From positions 868,001 through 932,000 of the forward strand of contig CAVQDV010000005.1 in NCBI GenBank assembly GCA_963711375.1: DNA of 64,000 nucleotides. Direction: 5' to 3'. Source of the DNA: CAVQDV01 sp963711375 (GTDB lineage Bacteria; Pseudomonadota; Gammaproteobacteria; Coxiellales; Coxiellaceae). Below, in pieces: positions 17,344-25,636 of the stretch (position 1 is the first letter of the stretch; each line of letters starts with the position of its first letter). The notes below the pieces were generated by a model that had not been told where the DNA came from, did no database searches, and saw nothing but the letters and a program-made list of their open reading frames with translations. A program made the translations under genes and the position numbers.

Positions 17344-18573
17344 TTATTTATGCATATATGCTATTTGTGAAGTACCGTTCCTTTCAGGAAAGACCAATGT
17401 AACATCCCTAATATCCCCAAAAAAATTGTATTGATTATTACCATGCTGAAACGATGTATGAGGCATAGGATTTTGCCTTCGCATTAACTCTTCGGGCATT
17501 GGACAGCAACAACATACCAGCGAGAAAATTTTACCTAGGGTGCTGAAAAAGGTTTCGCTTACTTCTGTTTCCCTATCATTACTAACTTGAGCCACTACCT
17601 GTACGGGTGGCATTACCCTATTCATCGCTTGTAATGCTTCGCGATCCTTCTGCTGTGCCGCCTGGAGTTTAGAGAGTTTATCATTGAGTTCTTGGAGGGA
17701 AAGGAGAGTAACCTGGGCAGGATGCTCGGTCTGAATATTCGTTTCAGAATGGGGTGAAATTGGCAGAGGAAGACAGAGATTTTGCCCTACTTTGCAATGC
17801 CTAAGACGATAGCAAAACTCAGCTCTTTCTTGAGTTCCCATTTCGGGAAGCCAAGAGGCCACATGTTTATCAGTCTCTTGGATATAGGGATCTTCTTTAA
17901 ACTCAAATACAACGGTATCCGAAGACCTGGGAACAATTGTGTGAAATCTCCCAGATTCTACAAAGGCCATTTGACCAACCTTTCTTAACTCCAAAACCTC
18001 TGTGACAACACCTTCGGAGTCGGTAAAAATAGCATCTGCAGAGCCTTGCAAAAGGGTAAAGGTTTCTAGCTTACCTTGGTGAGAATGCAACTCCACGTCA
18101 GTTCCTAGCTGAAACGCATTTAGAAAATATTGATTTTTAGCGTTTTTACCCATATAAACTTCGTCAGTTACTGGGTTTTTGAGGGGAACAATAGCACGAA
18201 GAATTTTGGACTCTTTACTCAAACGAAGGGCTTCTGCAATAAGCTCCAGAGTTATCCAATTGGAGTAATTTTGTTTGACCTCGGAAGATTTCTGATTTAC
18301 TACCGAAGAATTTTCTTGCTCTTTGCAAGTTTTCTTTTCCCCTATAGGGGAACTCTTTTCCACTTGAGAAAAATTACCTTGGTCTAAAGAAGATCTCTCC
18401 TCATCTACGGAAGAATTATCTTGCTCGAAGGGAGATTGCTCTTCTTCTAGGGGAAGACTCTTTCCCTCTAGGAAAAAATTGTCTTGCTTATAAGGTAAGT
18501 TTTTTCCCGTTGAGTCATGTTGCTCTACCGGCTTCGCCGTTTTTAAAACCTGGGAAGGACTGCTTCTCATCAT
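17344..18573 (-). CDS. WbuC-like cupin protein with acidic N-terminal repeats and Cys-rich tail
   Basis: A 409-residue protein. Residues about 20-95 are low complexity, built from imperfect 10-14-residue units such as EEEQSPFEQDNSSV and DEERSSLDQGNFSQ. Residues about 100-270 look like a WbuC-type cupin metalloprotein: VELHSHQGKLETF supplies His/His/Glu ligands near residue 160, and ESGRFHTIVP another His. A coiled-coil stretch (LSLQELNDKLSKLQAAQQKD) and a segment LVCCCCPMPEEL near residue 354 follow. WbuC relatives are found in O-antigen clusters but have no firm reaction. The repeats and the four-cysteine tail are not part of the normal family. It ends 12 nt before the PAS gene on the same strand and may head an operon with it. 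Confidence 0.65.
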   Translation of the reverse strand: MMRSSPSQVLKTAKPVEQHDSTGKNLPYKQDNFFLEGKSLPLEEEQSPFEQDNSSVDEERSSLDQGNFSQVEKSSPIGEKKTCKEQENSSVVNQKSSEVKQNYSNWITLELIAEALRLSKESKILRAIVPLKNPVTDEVYMGKNAKNQYFLNAFQLGTDVELHSHQGKLETFTLLQGSADAIFTDSEGVVTEVLELRKVGQMAFVESGRFHTIVPRSSDTVVFEFKEDPYIQETDKHVASWLPEMGTQERAEFCYRLRHCKVGQNLCLPLPISPHSETNIQTEHPAQVTLLSLQELNDKLSKLQAAQQKDREALQAMNRVMPPVQVVAQVSNDRETEVSETFFSTLGKIFSLVCCCCPMPEELMRRQNPMPHTSFQHGNNQYNFFGDIRDVTLVFPERNGTSQIAYMHK

Positions 18574-18898
18574 TCCACCTATTGAAAATATGCATTAATA
18601 AAAATCCATTCGGATAATGCAATGTAAAAAAATTTGTAAGACATCCATGCTCTCACGTTTGAGATATTGACGCATTATACGATCATTATTTAATACTATC
18701 TACACTTCAGTAAAAATAATTATGCTCTTGTAAGCCTATCTTTTGCACAAAAAGGTCAATTTATTGACTATTTATTACTTATTATAGGTAATTAATAATA
18801 AATTAATGACTTACTTTTCACGTTTAATGGTGAAATTACTTCGCTTGCATCGTGTGTATATTGCGGTATGATTTCGAAATTGAATGAGGAGAGGCCTT
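18574..18898. other. AT-rich divergent intergenic region
   Basis: A very AT-rich gap between the divergent cupin and pilin genes. Apart from the promoter at 18845-18872 I see no gene, RNA or strong repeat. Confidence 0.6.
18845..18872 (+). promoter_or_regulatory. Sigma70-like promoter of the pilin-rdgB pair
   Basis: TTGCAT (18845-18850) and TATGAT (18867-18872) are separated by 16 nt and lie 26 nt before the pilin ATG. Confidence 0.5.
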
Positions 18899-19345
18899 AT
18901 GTATCGACAAAAAGGAATTACAATAGTAGAACTTTTATTGGGAATTGCGATTGCTGCCGTGATTATTACTATTTCTGTTCGATATTTTTTTACAGCCGAA
19001 GAAAATATGCGTGTTGAGGAAAGTATCGGTCTCATTAAAAATATTACGCAAGCTAGTTTCGATTGGCGCGCTCAACAAAGACAACCCGATTTTGATGCTC
19101 CTGAAATAATTTCAATTGAAAATCTTTTAAGTTTGGGTTTAATTCATCCCGAAGAAAAATTGAATCCTTGGGGCGGAGAAATTACGGTAGAGCCTGCGGC
19201 GGATCCTTCACATATTAAAATTACGCTTGCTCGCGTTCCTTTTACGGCGTGTGGGAAAATAAAACGAATTTTAGACGCCGCACCAAATTCGAAATTTAAT
19301 GGAACTTGTAATCCAAAATCCAATATTTATACGGGAGAATTTTAA
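18899..19345 (+). CDS. Type IVb-like pilin/pseudopilin
   Basis: The 148-residue protein starts at ATG 18899, which has GAGGAGAGG upstream; the ATG 15 nt earlier overlaps that site and is rejected. A prepilin leader MYRQKG is cut before ITIVELLLGIAIA, with Glu at +5, followed by a hydrophobic alpha1 helix. The mature part has VRYFFTAEEN, almost the same as VRYFFVAENN in the pilin at 38214-38666, so the two are paralogues. It sits alone, away from the assembly genes, immediately upstream of rdgB whose GTG directly abuts its stop codon. Two C-terminal cysteines could form the pilin disulfide. Confidence 0.85.
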   Translation: MYRQKGITIVELLLGIAIAAVIITISVRYFFTAEENMRVEESIGLIKNITQASFDWRAQQRQPDFDAPEIISIENLLSLGLIHPEEKLNPWGGEITVEPAADPSHIKITLARVPFTACGKIKRILDAAPNSKFNGTCNPKSNIYTGEF

Positions 19346-19960
19346 GTGCGTGATGTTGTTTTAGCCTCTTCAAATCCAGGAAAAATTGTGGAGCTGCAAG
19401 ATTTATTGCGAGACCAAGGTTTTCATTTATTATCAATGTCGGATTTTAATATTCCCGATGCAGATGAAACCGGATTAACATTTGTTGAAAATGCAATAAT
19501 AAAAGCGAGACATGCCTGCCAGTATTCTGGCTTGCCTGCCATTGCAGATGATTCTGGTTTAGTGGTTCACGCCTTAAAGGGAAAACCTGGGGTTTTTTCC
19601 TCTCGTTATGCGGGGCCTAATGCAAGCGATGAAGATCGAATTAATAAAGTGCTTCATGAATTAGAAAAATCGGGAAGCGCTGATCGAAGTGCCGAATTTC
19701 ATTGTGCTCTCGTTTTTATGATGCATGCGGAAGAACCTTCACCAATTATTTGTCATGGTATTTGGCCGGGCGATATTTTAGTAGAACCAATCGGCACTGA
19801 AGGCTTTGGCTATGATCCGATTTTTTATGTGCCAGAATATGGCATAAGCGCTGCAGAAATGGAGCGATTTGAAAAAAATCGCATCGGCCACCGTGGGCGC
19901 GCTATGCTGCAATTAAAGGCCGCTTTGATGCATCGAAACTCCTCAAAAATCCAAATGTAA
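19346..19960 (+). CDS. rdgB: XTP/dITP pyrophosphatase
   Basis: A 204-residue house-cleaning nucleotidase that hydrolyses dITP, XTP and related nucleotides to monophosphates. The signature SSNPGKIVEL binds nucleotide, and ADDSGLVV plus SSRYAG are typical of the family, as is GFGYDPIF. It starts with GTG directly after the pilin stop, with GGGAG upstream, so translation is probably coupled. Its 3' end overlaps the convergent mazF-like gene by 18 nt. Confidence 0.96.
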   Translation: MRDVVLASSNPGKIVELQDLLRDQGFHLLSMSDFNIPDADETGLTFVENAIIKARHACQYSGLPAIADDSGLVVHALKGKPGVFSSRYAGPNASDEDRINKVLHELEKSGSADRSAEFHCALVFMMHAEEPSPIICHGIWPGDILVEPIGTEGFGYDPIFYVPEYGISAAEMERFEKNRIGHRGRAMLQLKAALMHRNSSKIQM

Positions 19961-20278
19961 TTTTAAGGCAGCATTAATAGCAGACATTTGCTCTTCCTTG
20001 ACTACACCCGCTCGCGGATTTTCAATCCGATTTTTTAAAATGGTCCTTATTTGATGGCATTGGGCTTTTGATCGTTTTGGCAAACCTGAATGTTTCGTTT
20101 CAAGAAGCACTTCAAAAGGATAGACCTTGGTGGTATTGGATGTTATAGGCACGACCGTAATATTGGAGGCTGCCTTATTGTTCGCATTGTTGCTGACGAT
20201 TAAGACAGGTCTTTTTTTTCGGATTTCAGAGCCAACAGTAGGGTCTAAATTTGCAAAGTAGATCTCACCACGCTTCAT
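19943..20278 (-). CDS. MazF/PemK-type endoribonuclease toxin
   Basis: A 111-residue toxin. Family signatures are KRGEIYFANLDPTVGSEIRKKRPVLIVSN at the start (cut here into RGEIYFANLDP and KKRPVLIVSN), VPITSN in the middle and QCHQIRTI, corresponding to the D-Q-I/R-T catalytic region. MazF-type toxins cut mRNA at short motifs. It overlaps its antitoxin by 14 nt, showing a two-gene operon. Confidence 0.92.
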   Translation of the reverse strand: MKRGEIYFANLDPTVGSEIRKKRPVLIVSNNANNKAASNITVVPITSNTTKVYPFEVLLETKHSGLPKRSKAQCHQIRTILKNRIENPRAGVVKEEQMSAINAALKLHLDF

Positions 20279-20492
20279 CTTCTTCTATTCCATCTGAAGT
20301 TAAGCTGTCGAAGGAGTCATCCAGTTCGGCATTGGCCTCTCTGTAGCAGGCTTCAAGGTGTGCTTGTTGTAAAAGATAAAGCGCCTCCCGAATGACTTCG
20401 GATCGTGTTTTATAATGAAGCTCCGCTTGATAGTGCTCAAGAAAATCAAACTGCGGCTGCGGCAAAGAAATCGATAATTTATGCGTATGCAT
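20265..20492 (-). CDS. Ribbon-helix-helix antitoxin of the MazF-like toxin
   Basis: A 75-residue protein with an RHH DNA-binding half (KLSISLPQPQFDFLEHY, then RSEVIREALYLLQQ) and an acidic tail (ELDDSFDSLTSDGIEEDEAW) that should bind and mask the toxin. It is translated first and overlaps the toxin start. It probably represses its own promoter through the inverted repeat just upstream. Confidence 0.85.
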   Translation of the reverse strand: MHTHKLSISLPQPQFDFLEHYQAELHYKTRSEVIREALYLLQQAHLEACYREANAELDDSFDSLTSDGIEEDEAW

Positions 20493-20501
20493 GAATTTTT
20501 A

Positions 20502-20540
20502 CCTACTTTTTTTCATACTTTCTATACTACTATAAGTAGG
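20502..20540. promoter_or_regulatory. Probable operator of the mazEF-like pair
   Basis: Inverted heptamers CCTACTT (20502-20508) and AAGTAGG (20534-20540) flank AT-rich promoter-like DNA 10 nt before the antitoxin start. RHH antitoxins bind such repeats. Confidence 0.45.
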
Positions 20541-20553
20541 CTTAGGATGCAAA

Positions 20554-20582
20554 TTGTATGCTTATTCAAATCCCTGTATAAT
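20554..20582 (+). promoter_or_regulatory. Promoter of the chagasin-like gene
   Basis: TTGTAT and a perfect TATAAT are separated by 17 nt, 40 nt before ATG 20622. Confidence 0.6.
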
Positions 20583-20621
20583 CAATAGACTTGCCAATAC
20601 ATTTACTAAGGACGGTAAATT

Positions 20622-21032
20622 ATGAAACGGATTCTCATTTTTATTTTGATACTTTTTCCGCTCGCTGTAGGCTTTGGAAAGGCTAAGGTAAAAAAAGACG
20701 ATCCTGAAAGCGAATTCACCGATTTTACCAAAACTCAGTTTGTCAGCGAGAGATCACCGATTCTCACTTTGAAGCTTCAAGGTGTTCCTTCGACGGGTTT
20801 TATCTGGATTTTAAAACATAGCGATCGAAATTTGCTGAGATTGGTTAAGCATTCTTACACGCCAAACGAAAAAAATATACCAGGTGCCCCCGGAATCGAT
20901 ACCTGGGTTTTTAGGGCCAATCTCTATAATTTTACACCCGGACAGCGCACTGAATTAGTGTTCATTCATGCCCAACCTTGGAATTTGAATGAGCAGATTT
21001 CTGTGCGGAAATTTAAGATTGGCAGAAAATAA
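20622..21032 (+). CDS. Chagasin (I42)-type cysteine peptidase inhibitor, secreted
   Basis: A 136-residue protein with a signal peptide (residues about 1-20, ending VGFGKA). The three inhibitor loops can be recognised: VPSTGFIW (NPTTG loop), GAPGIDTWVF (GxGG-like loop) and HAQPWN (RPW loop). Chagasins block papain-family cysteine peptidases; bacterial ones are thought to guard against host or own peptidases in the periplasm. It has its own promoter. The first loop has V for N, a tolerated variation. Confidence in the family is good; the target enzyme is unknown. Confidence 0.82.
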   Translation: MKRILIFILILFPLAVGFGKAKVKKDDPESEFTDFTKTQFVSERSPILTLKLQGVPSTGFIWILKHSDRNLLRLVKHSYTPNEKNIPGAPGIDTWVFRANLYNFTPGQRTELVFIHAQPWNLNEQISVRKFKIGRK

Positions 21033-21041
21033 AAAAAGTCG

Positions 21042-21073
21042 GAGAAACGTATCTCTGAGCCCTCTTTTTCTAA
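21042..21073 (+). terminator. Possible weak terminator
   Basis: A short stem (GGAGA / TCTCT) is followed within 12 nt by TCTTTTT, downstream of the chagasin-like gene. The stem is short and imperfect. Confidence 0.3.
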
Positions 21074-21258
21074 TTTGGCATTGAGCTGAATCGCTTTAGG
21101 CTTTCTGACGCATCCCTAAGGACCATCAGACCTGCACACCACTTTCCAAGTCCCAACTGCCATTGACTTTCTCACATGTTGGTTCAGGATCTAATCTCTC
21201 CGACCGTAAAACTCTTTCCTGTTATTATTATAGTACGCCTTTGAAATTTTGCCTGGGA

Positions 21259-22425
21259 TTAGCCTCGCATCATGTTTTGAATTTCGCCGTATTGGCGTAT
21301 CCAGGAACCGCGGGCTTTGAGCTCGGGCGCCATGTTGGCCAGTGCGGTTTTGGCGTCTCCAAGATCAGCATAATCACCCATAATTAAAATGTACCAATAT
21401 TTATCGCGGCTAGGCACTGCATACAAAAATGCCTTTCCTTGCAAATCATTTGCCTTCACGAAATTATCAACTATGTCTTTATTATAAGAACCCATTAATT
21501 GAATGGTGTAATGCCCCTTTGGAATCGAAAGCACTTTATGCTCATCCAAAACGGGGGCACCAGAATTTTCACTTGGGTCCAAACTTAAAATGGTGCGCGC
21601 CTGCCAATTATATTGAATGGGTTTCGGCACTGGTTTTGGAGGAATTACTTTCGCAGGCACGGCCACTTTAGGAAGGGCGGATTCCACCATTCTAGTCGGC
21701 ATTTGTCCTGGAACAGGAGTGGGTAATTTAGAAGGCAAGTTTACTAAACCATTAAACGAAATTAACCAGCGCTCATTTTTTTTCTGAATGCTAACGCCCT
21801 GCTCGCTAATTCCCATTACGGTCGAACCATCCGATAATAAAGAGCCCATATTTACCACCTGATAAACACCATTGTGATAAATGCTCGCGGTCCATTGACC
21901 ATTTTGCTGATCGATATAACTTAATTGATAGCTCGTATTATTATTCGAATTTTGTGGCGGCGCAGTATAATTGCCTGATGCATCGGTATTCACACTAGCA
22001 TCTAATTTACGAGTTTGATCATTTAAAACCGCTATACGATTTTGCGCCTGTGCAATAGCCGCTTGCTCTTCCAACATCTGACGACGCATTTTTAATAATT
22101 CATACTGATTTAATAATTCTAAATATTGTTGTTGGCTTTTTAGAAGAGGCGGACGCGCAATTGTGGGTAATTTAGCTGCAACGGGCGGTGGAGGTGCGGT
22201 GGTATTTTCCGCAATTAGATGCGCTGCCGATCCGCTGCCAAGTGGAACGGAAGATACTGGCGCCGTTGAGGACACGGTCGAGGAGGAAACCAATTTCGAA
22301 GAAGGGGCCGGAGGCACCGTTTGCGATAAATCGCTGCCGATCAGCTGATAGACCTGATAGCCCAAAAATCCAAACGCCAAGACGGTAATCGCCAATATTG
22401 ATGTTTGCTTTTTATCCATTTGCAT
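21259..22425 (-). CDS. pilP: Type IVb pilus protein PilP with C-terminal SPOR-like domain
   Basis: About 388 residues from ATG 22425, chosen because GGGGAAGGA precedes it; a longer frame to 22491 would overlap pilO by 80 nt. One membrane helix (ILAITVLAFGFLGYQVYQLI) anchors the protein, followed by a Pro/Ala/Ser linker and a coiled-coil (LLNQYELLKMRRQML...). The PilP-type beta domain is QLSYIDQQNGQWTASIYHNG and MGSLLSDGSTVMGISEQGV. A carboxy-terminal domain (HYTIQLMGSYNKDIV...YWYILIMGDYADLGDAKTAL) resembles SPOR, which binds denuded peptidoglycan glycan. PilP links inner-membrane and secretin parts. The SPOR addition is not a normal part of R64 PilP. Confidence 0.82.
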   Translation of the reverse strand: MQMDKKQTSILAITVLAFGFLGYQVYQLIGSDLSQTVPPAPSSKLVSSSTVSSTAPVSSVPLGSGSAAHLIAENTTAPPPPVAAKLPTIARPPLLKSQQQYLELLNQYELLKMRRQMLEEQAAIAQAQNRIAVLNDQTRKLDASVNTDASGNYTAPPQNSNNNTSYQLSYIDQQNGQWTASIYHNGVYQVVNMGSLLSDGSTVMGISEQGVSIQKKNERWLISFNGLVNLPSKLPTPVPGQMPTRMVESALPKVAVPAKVIPPKPVPKPIQYNWQARTILSLDPSENSGAPVLDEHKVLSIPKGHYTIQLMGSYNKDIVDNFVKANDLQGKAFLYAVPSRDKYWYILIMGDYADLGDAKTALANMAPELKARGSWIRQYGEIQNMMRG

Positions 22426-23638
22426 TTTTCCTTCCCCACACAAAAAATTGAATTGAGCCATTAATTGATCCGTCATTAAATGAAACATCAACGGATTTTA
22501 ATTCCAGCGGTAAATTTTCGATTTCACGTCCCAGCAGATCAATAATTTCCGGCGAGGCCTTTTTTAGGTTGATCGTCATCGGTGTCGCTTGCGCCTCTCC
22601 ATGCTCTTCTGAATTGCCAAGTTCGATCGCTTTTTCCTGAAGCAATTCGTCCAATTCATCGACGAGTAAACTCACCACCTGGTTAAGCGAATAAATATTC
22701 GCTGGCATGGGCCGTTTTTTTAGCGCGATTTTCTGCTTCAAAAGCACCTGTTGTCCAGTGATGCTTAAAATAAAATGTTTTTTCTTGCTCCAGTCTAAAA
22801 GCGATTCTAAATTACCGCCCTCAGATTCCAAAGCAATTTGATATTCTCCGCCTTCCATTTTTAAGCCCGTGACACGCCAGCCTGGAATAAAATAAAGATC
22901 TTTAATCACATCGACAAAATGCGCCAATTGATCGCTGGGTTCTGAGGTGGTGAGAGCACGCTCATATTCGGCATAGGGATTAGGAGCAGGGGCTAAATGG
23001 GGCACCGTAACTAAAGCAGGCCTTCCAGAATGAAAGAGAGAATATCCCGCAAATAATCCAACAATAAGAATGCCCGTTATTAATACGGGCACATGATTTT
23101 TTCCCAAAGCCGGAGATTTAAGCGCAAAAGCAACAGGACGCAAGCTTAATTCAGGATTCGCTGTGAGTTGATTAAAAACGGATTTCGATAATTTCTCGAA
23201 AGAGCTCGTTAACTGATCCGGAAATTTTAGCGTAATGTCACCAAAAACTCGAATCATGTAGGGATCTTCCCCTGCCATTAAAGGAATTAATTCCTCTTGC
23301 AAATTTTTGGCTTCAATTTTAGCGTCGATATACACCGAGCTATCGCGAATCACAATTAATAAAAGTTGATTATTTTCTGGCAAGGCTTCTACATAAATTA
23401 AATTTTCAGAATTATCGAAGAAATGCCAAATGGATTCGCCTAATAAATAGCCGGATTCCTTTGCAATAACCGCTTCGATTTCGCCGTTGAATTTTCGAGT
23501 TAAATAGAGATAATTGCCCTGTTGCTCGGCGAGCGTTCGGATCGCTTTAATTAATAGGGCTCGCGAGGCCATAGGCAAGAGTTCGCGGTAAGCTTGTACC
23601 ACGAATTGCAATCCATCGCTTCTCGTTATTGTTGCCAT
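22412..23638 (-). CDS. pilO: Type IVb pilus assembly protein PilO
   Basis: A 408-residue protein with an amino-terminal cytoplasmic domain (GLQFVVQAYRELLP), a membrane helix near residues 180-200 (VPVLITGILIVGLFAGYSLF) and a periplasmic part. This layout fits PilO of thin-pilus (R64) systems. It starts one base after the pilN secretin stop and overlaps pilP, so the four genes form one operon in the order tcpQ/pilL, pilN, pilO, pilP. Confidence 0.82.
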   Translation of the reverse strand: MATITRSDGLQFVVQAYRELLPMASRALLIKAIRTLAEQQGNYLYLTRKFNGEIEAVIAKESGYLLGESIWHFFDNSENLIYVEALPENNQLLLIVIRDSSVYIDAKIEAKNLQEELIPLMAGEDPYMIRVFGDITLKFPDQLTSSFEKLSKSVFNQLTANPELSLRPVAFALKSPALGKNHVPVLITGILIVGLFAGYSLFHSGRPALVTVPHLAPAPNPYAEYERALTTSEPSDQLAHFVDVIKDLYFIPGWRVTGLKMEGGEYQIALESEGGNLESLLDWSKKKHFILSITGQQVLLKQKIALKKRPMPANIYSLNQVVSLLVDELDELLQEKAIELGNSEEHGEAQATPMTINLKKASPEIIDLLGREIENLPLELKSVDVSFNDGSINGSIQFFVWGRKNANG

Positions 23639-23639
23639 A

Positions 23640-25247
23640 TTAATTTGTTCGCATAATTACCGGGGTTATTAATACCAGGGTTTCTACATTTTGGCTTTCG
23701 GATCCTTTAGAACCTAATGGACCAATTCCTGCCAAACTCGATTTATTCGCTTCGTCGAATAAGCGCTTGAAACCTGCAATGACCAAAGTGTGGCCCGATT
23801 GAATCACACTGCGTTGATTAAAGGATTTTTGAGTAATCGTCGGTAATTCGATGGCGGAATATTGTTGTTGCTGCGCCGCAATTCCGGCTGGCGGTACTGC
23901 ATTACGACGATTGTTTTGTCCATTGTTGCCCTGAACATCCGTCGGCTCCGTGCTTTCTTTTTGAATGCTCAATAAATTCGAAATGGTGCTGCTAATTTGC
24001 ATAAATACATTTTCACCCGAAACTTTTGGTAATAAATAAAGCTGGAATCCATCTGTTACCGTTCCAGGGGTAATCGAAGTGGAAACATATTCACTCGTAT
24101 TTGAACTGCTCACGCTCTTGATGTAACCGGTATCTTTTGTGATCCGAATAGCCGCAATTTGATTATTCATGGTCACCACTTGTGGTTTCGTGACCACTCG
24201 CAATTTACCCTGTTTATCCAGCGCCTGGAGAAGCGCATTGCTTTGATCTCGACCGACTTGGAAAGAGGCCACTCCCGAATCAGAGCCACTGCCAATTAAA
24301 TTATTTAGGGGATTCGTGGAACTCGCTAAGCCGCCATTTAATCGAAATTGATTTCCCAAATCTCGGAACACTAAATTCCAATCAATACCGAGATTAAAGG
24401 CGCTATCCAGTTGAATTTCTAAGACTTGAACTTTAATGCCCACTTGTACGGATAAGGATTTATTTAATTGCGCGATATAATTAGCAATTTGAGCCATATT
24501 TTCGGGGTGATCTTCCACCGTAACCGAAGTGGTAGACTCGGAGACCATCACTTTTCCTTGGGCTGATTTAAGTTGTGCAAGCGTGCGACGTAAATCATCC
24601 CAAATGGATAATCGCCCGTGCAAATTACTGTATTCTTGATTTTGCAAACCGCCTACGCTTGTTGCATCACCTGTAGACATCGTGTTTTGCGCACCTTCTG
24701 TAGCGCCCACCATATAATTAGAGGTGCCCGGCATAAAAGCAATATTAAATGTGCGAGATTCAAAAGCAGACCAGGAAATGGTCTTGGCATTAATTGCATA
24801 GGTGTAATGGGTTTTTGCGGCAAGTGCATCTAAAGCACCTTTGAGCGTGCCCTGATAACTTAAATTCACTTTTTTTTGCGATTGAACGCTCTCGTCATAA
24901 GCTACGGTGTTGTTCGTGGAACGCAATAAACGGTCCATTAATAAATTTAAAGGCACGCCGCGCGCTTGGAGCGTAACCGTTTGTGCTAGCCAGCCGGGTT
25001 GTTTTTGCAAGCTCACGGGATTGGTATCAACATAATATCCCGACTTAACAACAACTGGAGGTGCAACCGCATCGGCCACGTGCTTTTGAACCGCAATTTC
25101 TTGACGAGTATTATCAACGGCCTGGTTCGCCTTTTGGTAGGGCGCGCAAGAAGAAAGAAAAAGGCACACTAAAAAGGTAATGGTGCGTGCCAATTGTCCC
25201 CTTTCCCCTTGCGGGAGAGGGTTAGGGTGAGGGGTATTTCTAATCAT
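23640..25247 (-). CDS. pilN: Type IVb pilus secretin lipoprotein PilN
   Basis: A 535-residue outer-membrane secretin. The start ATG 25247 overlaps the upstream stop (ATGA). The signal peptide ends in the lipobox LSSC with lipidated C34. Residues 3-17 (RNTPHPNPLPQGERG) are the translation of a REP palindrome at 25196-25240 and lie before the hydrophobic part of the signal. Then come an N0-like region, an N1 domain (QLNKSLSVQVGIKVQVLEI) and the secretin barrel (LRVVTKPQVVTMNNQIAAI, and near the end VIQSGHTLVIAGFKR). A TTG after the REP with AAAGGGG upstream could be a second start. It forms the channel for the type IVb pilus. Confidence 0.93.
   Translation of the reverse strand: MIRNTPHPNPLPQGERGQLARTITFLVCLFLSSCAPYQKANQAVDNTRQEIAVQKHVADAVAPPVVVKSGYYVDTNPVSLQKQPGWLAQTVTLQARGVPLNLLMDRLLRSTNNTVAYDESVQSQKKVNLSYQGTLKGALDALAAKTHYTYAINAKTISWSAFESRTFNIAFMPGTSNYMVGATEGAQNTMSTGDATSVGGLQNQEYSNLHGRLSIWDDLRRTLAQLKSAQGKVMVSESTTSVTVEDHPENMAQIANYIAQLNKSLSVQVGIKVQVLEIQLDSAFNLGIDWNLVFRDLGNQFRLNGGLASSTNPLNNLIGSGSDSGVASFQVGRDQSNALLQALDKQGKLRVVTKPQVVTMNNQIAAIRITKDTGYIKSVSSSNTSEYVSTSITPGTVTDGFQLYLLPKVSGENVFMQISSTISNLLSIQKESTEPTDVQGNNGQNNRRNAVPPAGIAAQQQQYSAIELPTITQKSFNQRSVIQSGHTLVIAGFKRLFDEANKSSLAGIGPLGSKGSESQNVETLVLITPVIMRTN
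25196..25240. repeat. REP palindrome within the pilN secretin signal sequence
   Basis: The sequence CCCCTTGCGGGAGAGGG with the extension TTAGGGTGAGGGG is the common proteobacterial REP. It is in frame within pilN and adds about 15 residues. Confidence 0.85.
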
Positions 25248-25636
25248 CGTAAAGTCCTCTGTGAAATAGCCAATATATGATTCCCCTTATAGAAAACCGC
25301 TTGCACAGGATAATTTTTTAATAATTGTGTAAGGAGCCCAGGCACATCATTGGCACGGATAGTGGTTTGCCCCACCCACTGATAATCATTAGGAACATTC
25401 CATACCACTTGAGCCCAGCCATATTTACCGGCGATGTGTTCGATATTCTTTTTTAAGGAACCCGGATAAACGGTGGCTTGAAGAAAGGGAACGGGAACGG
25501 TGCGAACCATCGGCTGCACTGGAGCACGCACTTCAGCTCGAACAGCCGCCGGGGGAGGCTCATATCCGCCAGCAAAGGCAAGACCTGTTGCATCCATCAA
25601 CAAAAAAGCGCAAAGCAATTTTCCACAGTTTCGCAT
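25244..25636 (-). CDS. TcpQ/PilL C-terminal-like pilus protein
   Basis: A 130-residue periplasmic protein with a signal peptide (about 1-22, ending GLAFA). Its second half (TVYPGSLKKNIEHIAGKYGW, then DVPGLLTQLLKNYPVQAVFY and GNHILAIS) matches the TcpQ / PilL carboxy-terminal domain, which helps the secretin reach or stay in the outer membrane. It is the first gene of the operon and overlaps pilN by 4 nt. Confidence 0.8.
   Translation of the reverse strand: MRNCGKLLCAFLLMDATGLAFAGGYEPPPAAVRAEVRAPVQPMVRTVPVPFLQATVYPGSLKKNIEHIAGKYGWAQVVWNVPNDYQWVGQTTIRANDVPGLLTQLLKNYPVQAVFYKGNHILAISQRTLR

Noticed and set aside
22426..22491. Longer pilP start overlapping pilO by 80 nt
   Set aside because: The added residues are not like a membrane anchor start, and GGAAGGA lies before ATG 22425.
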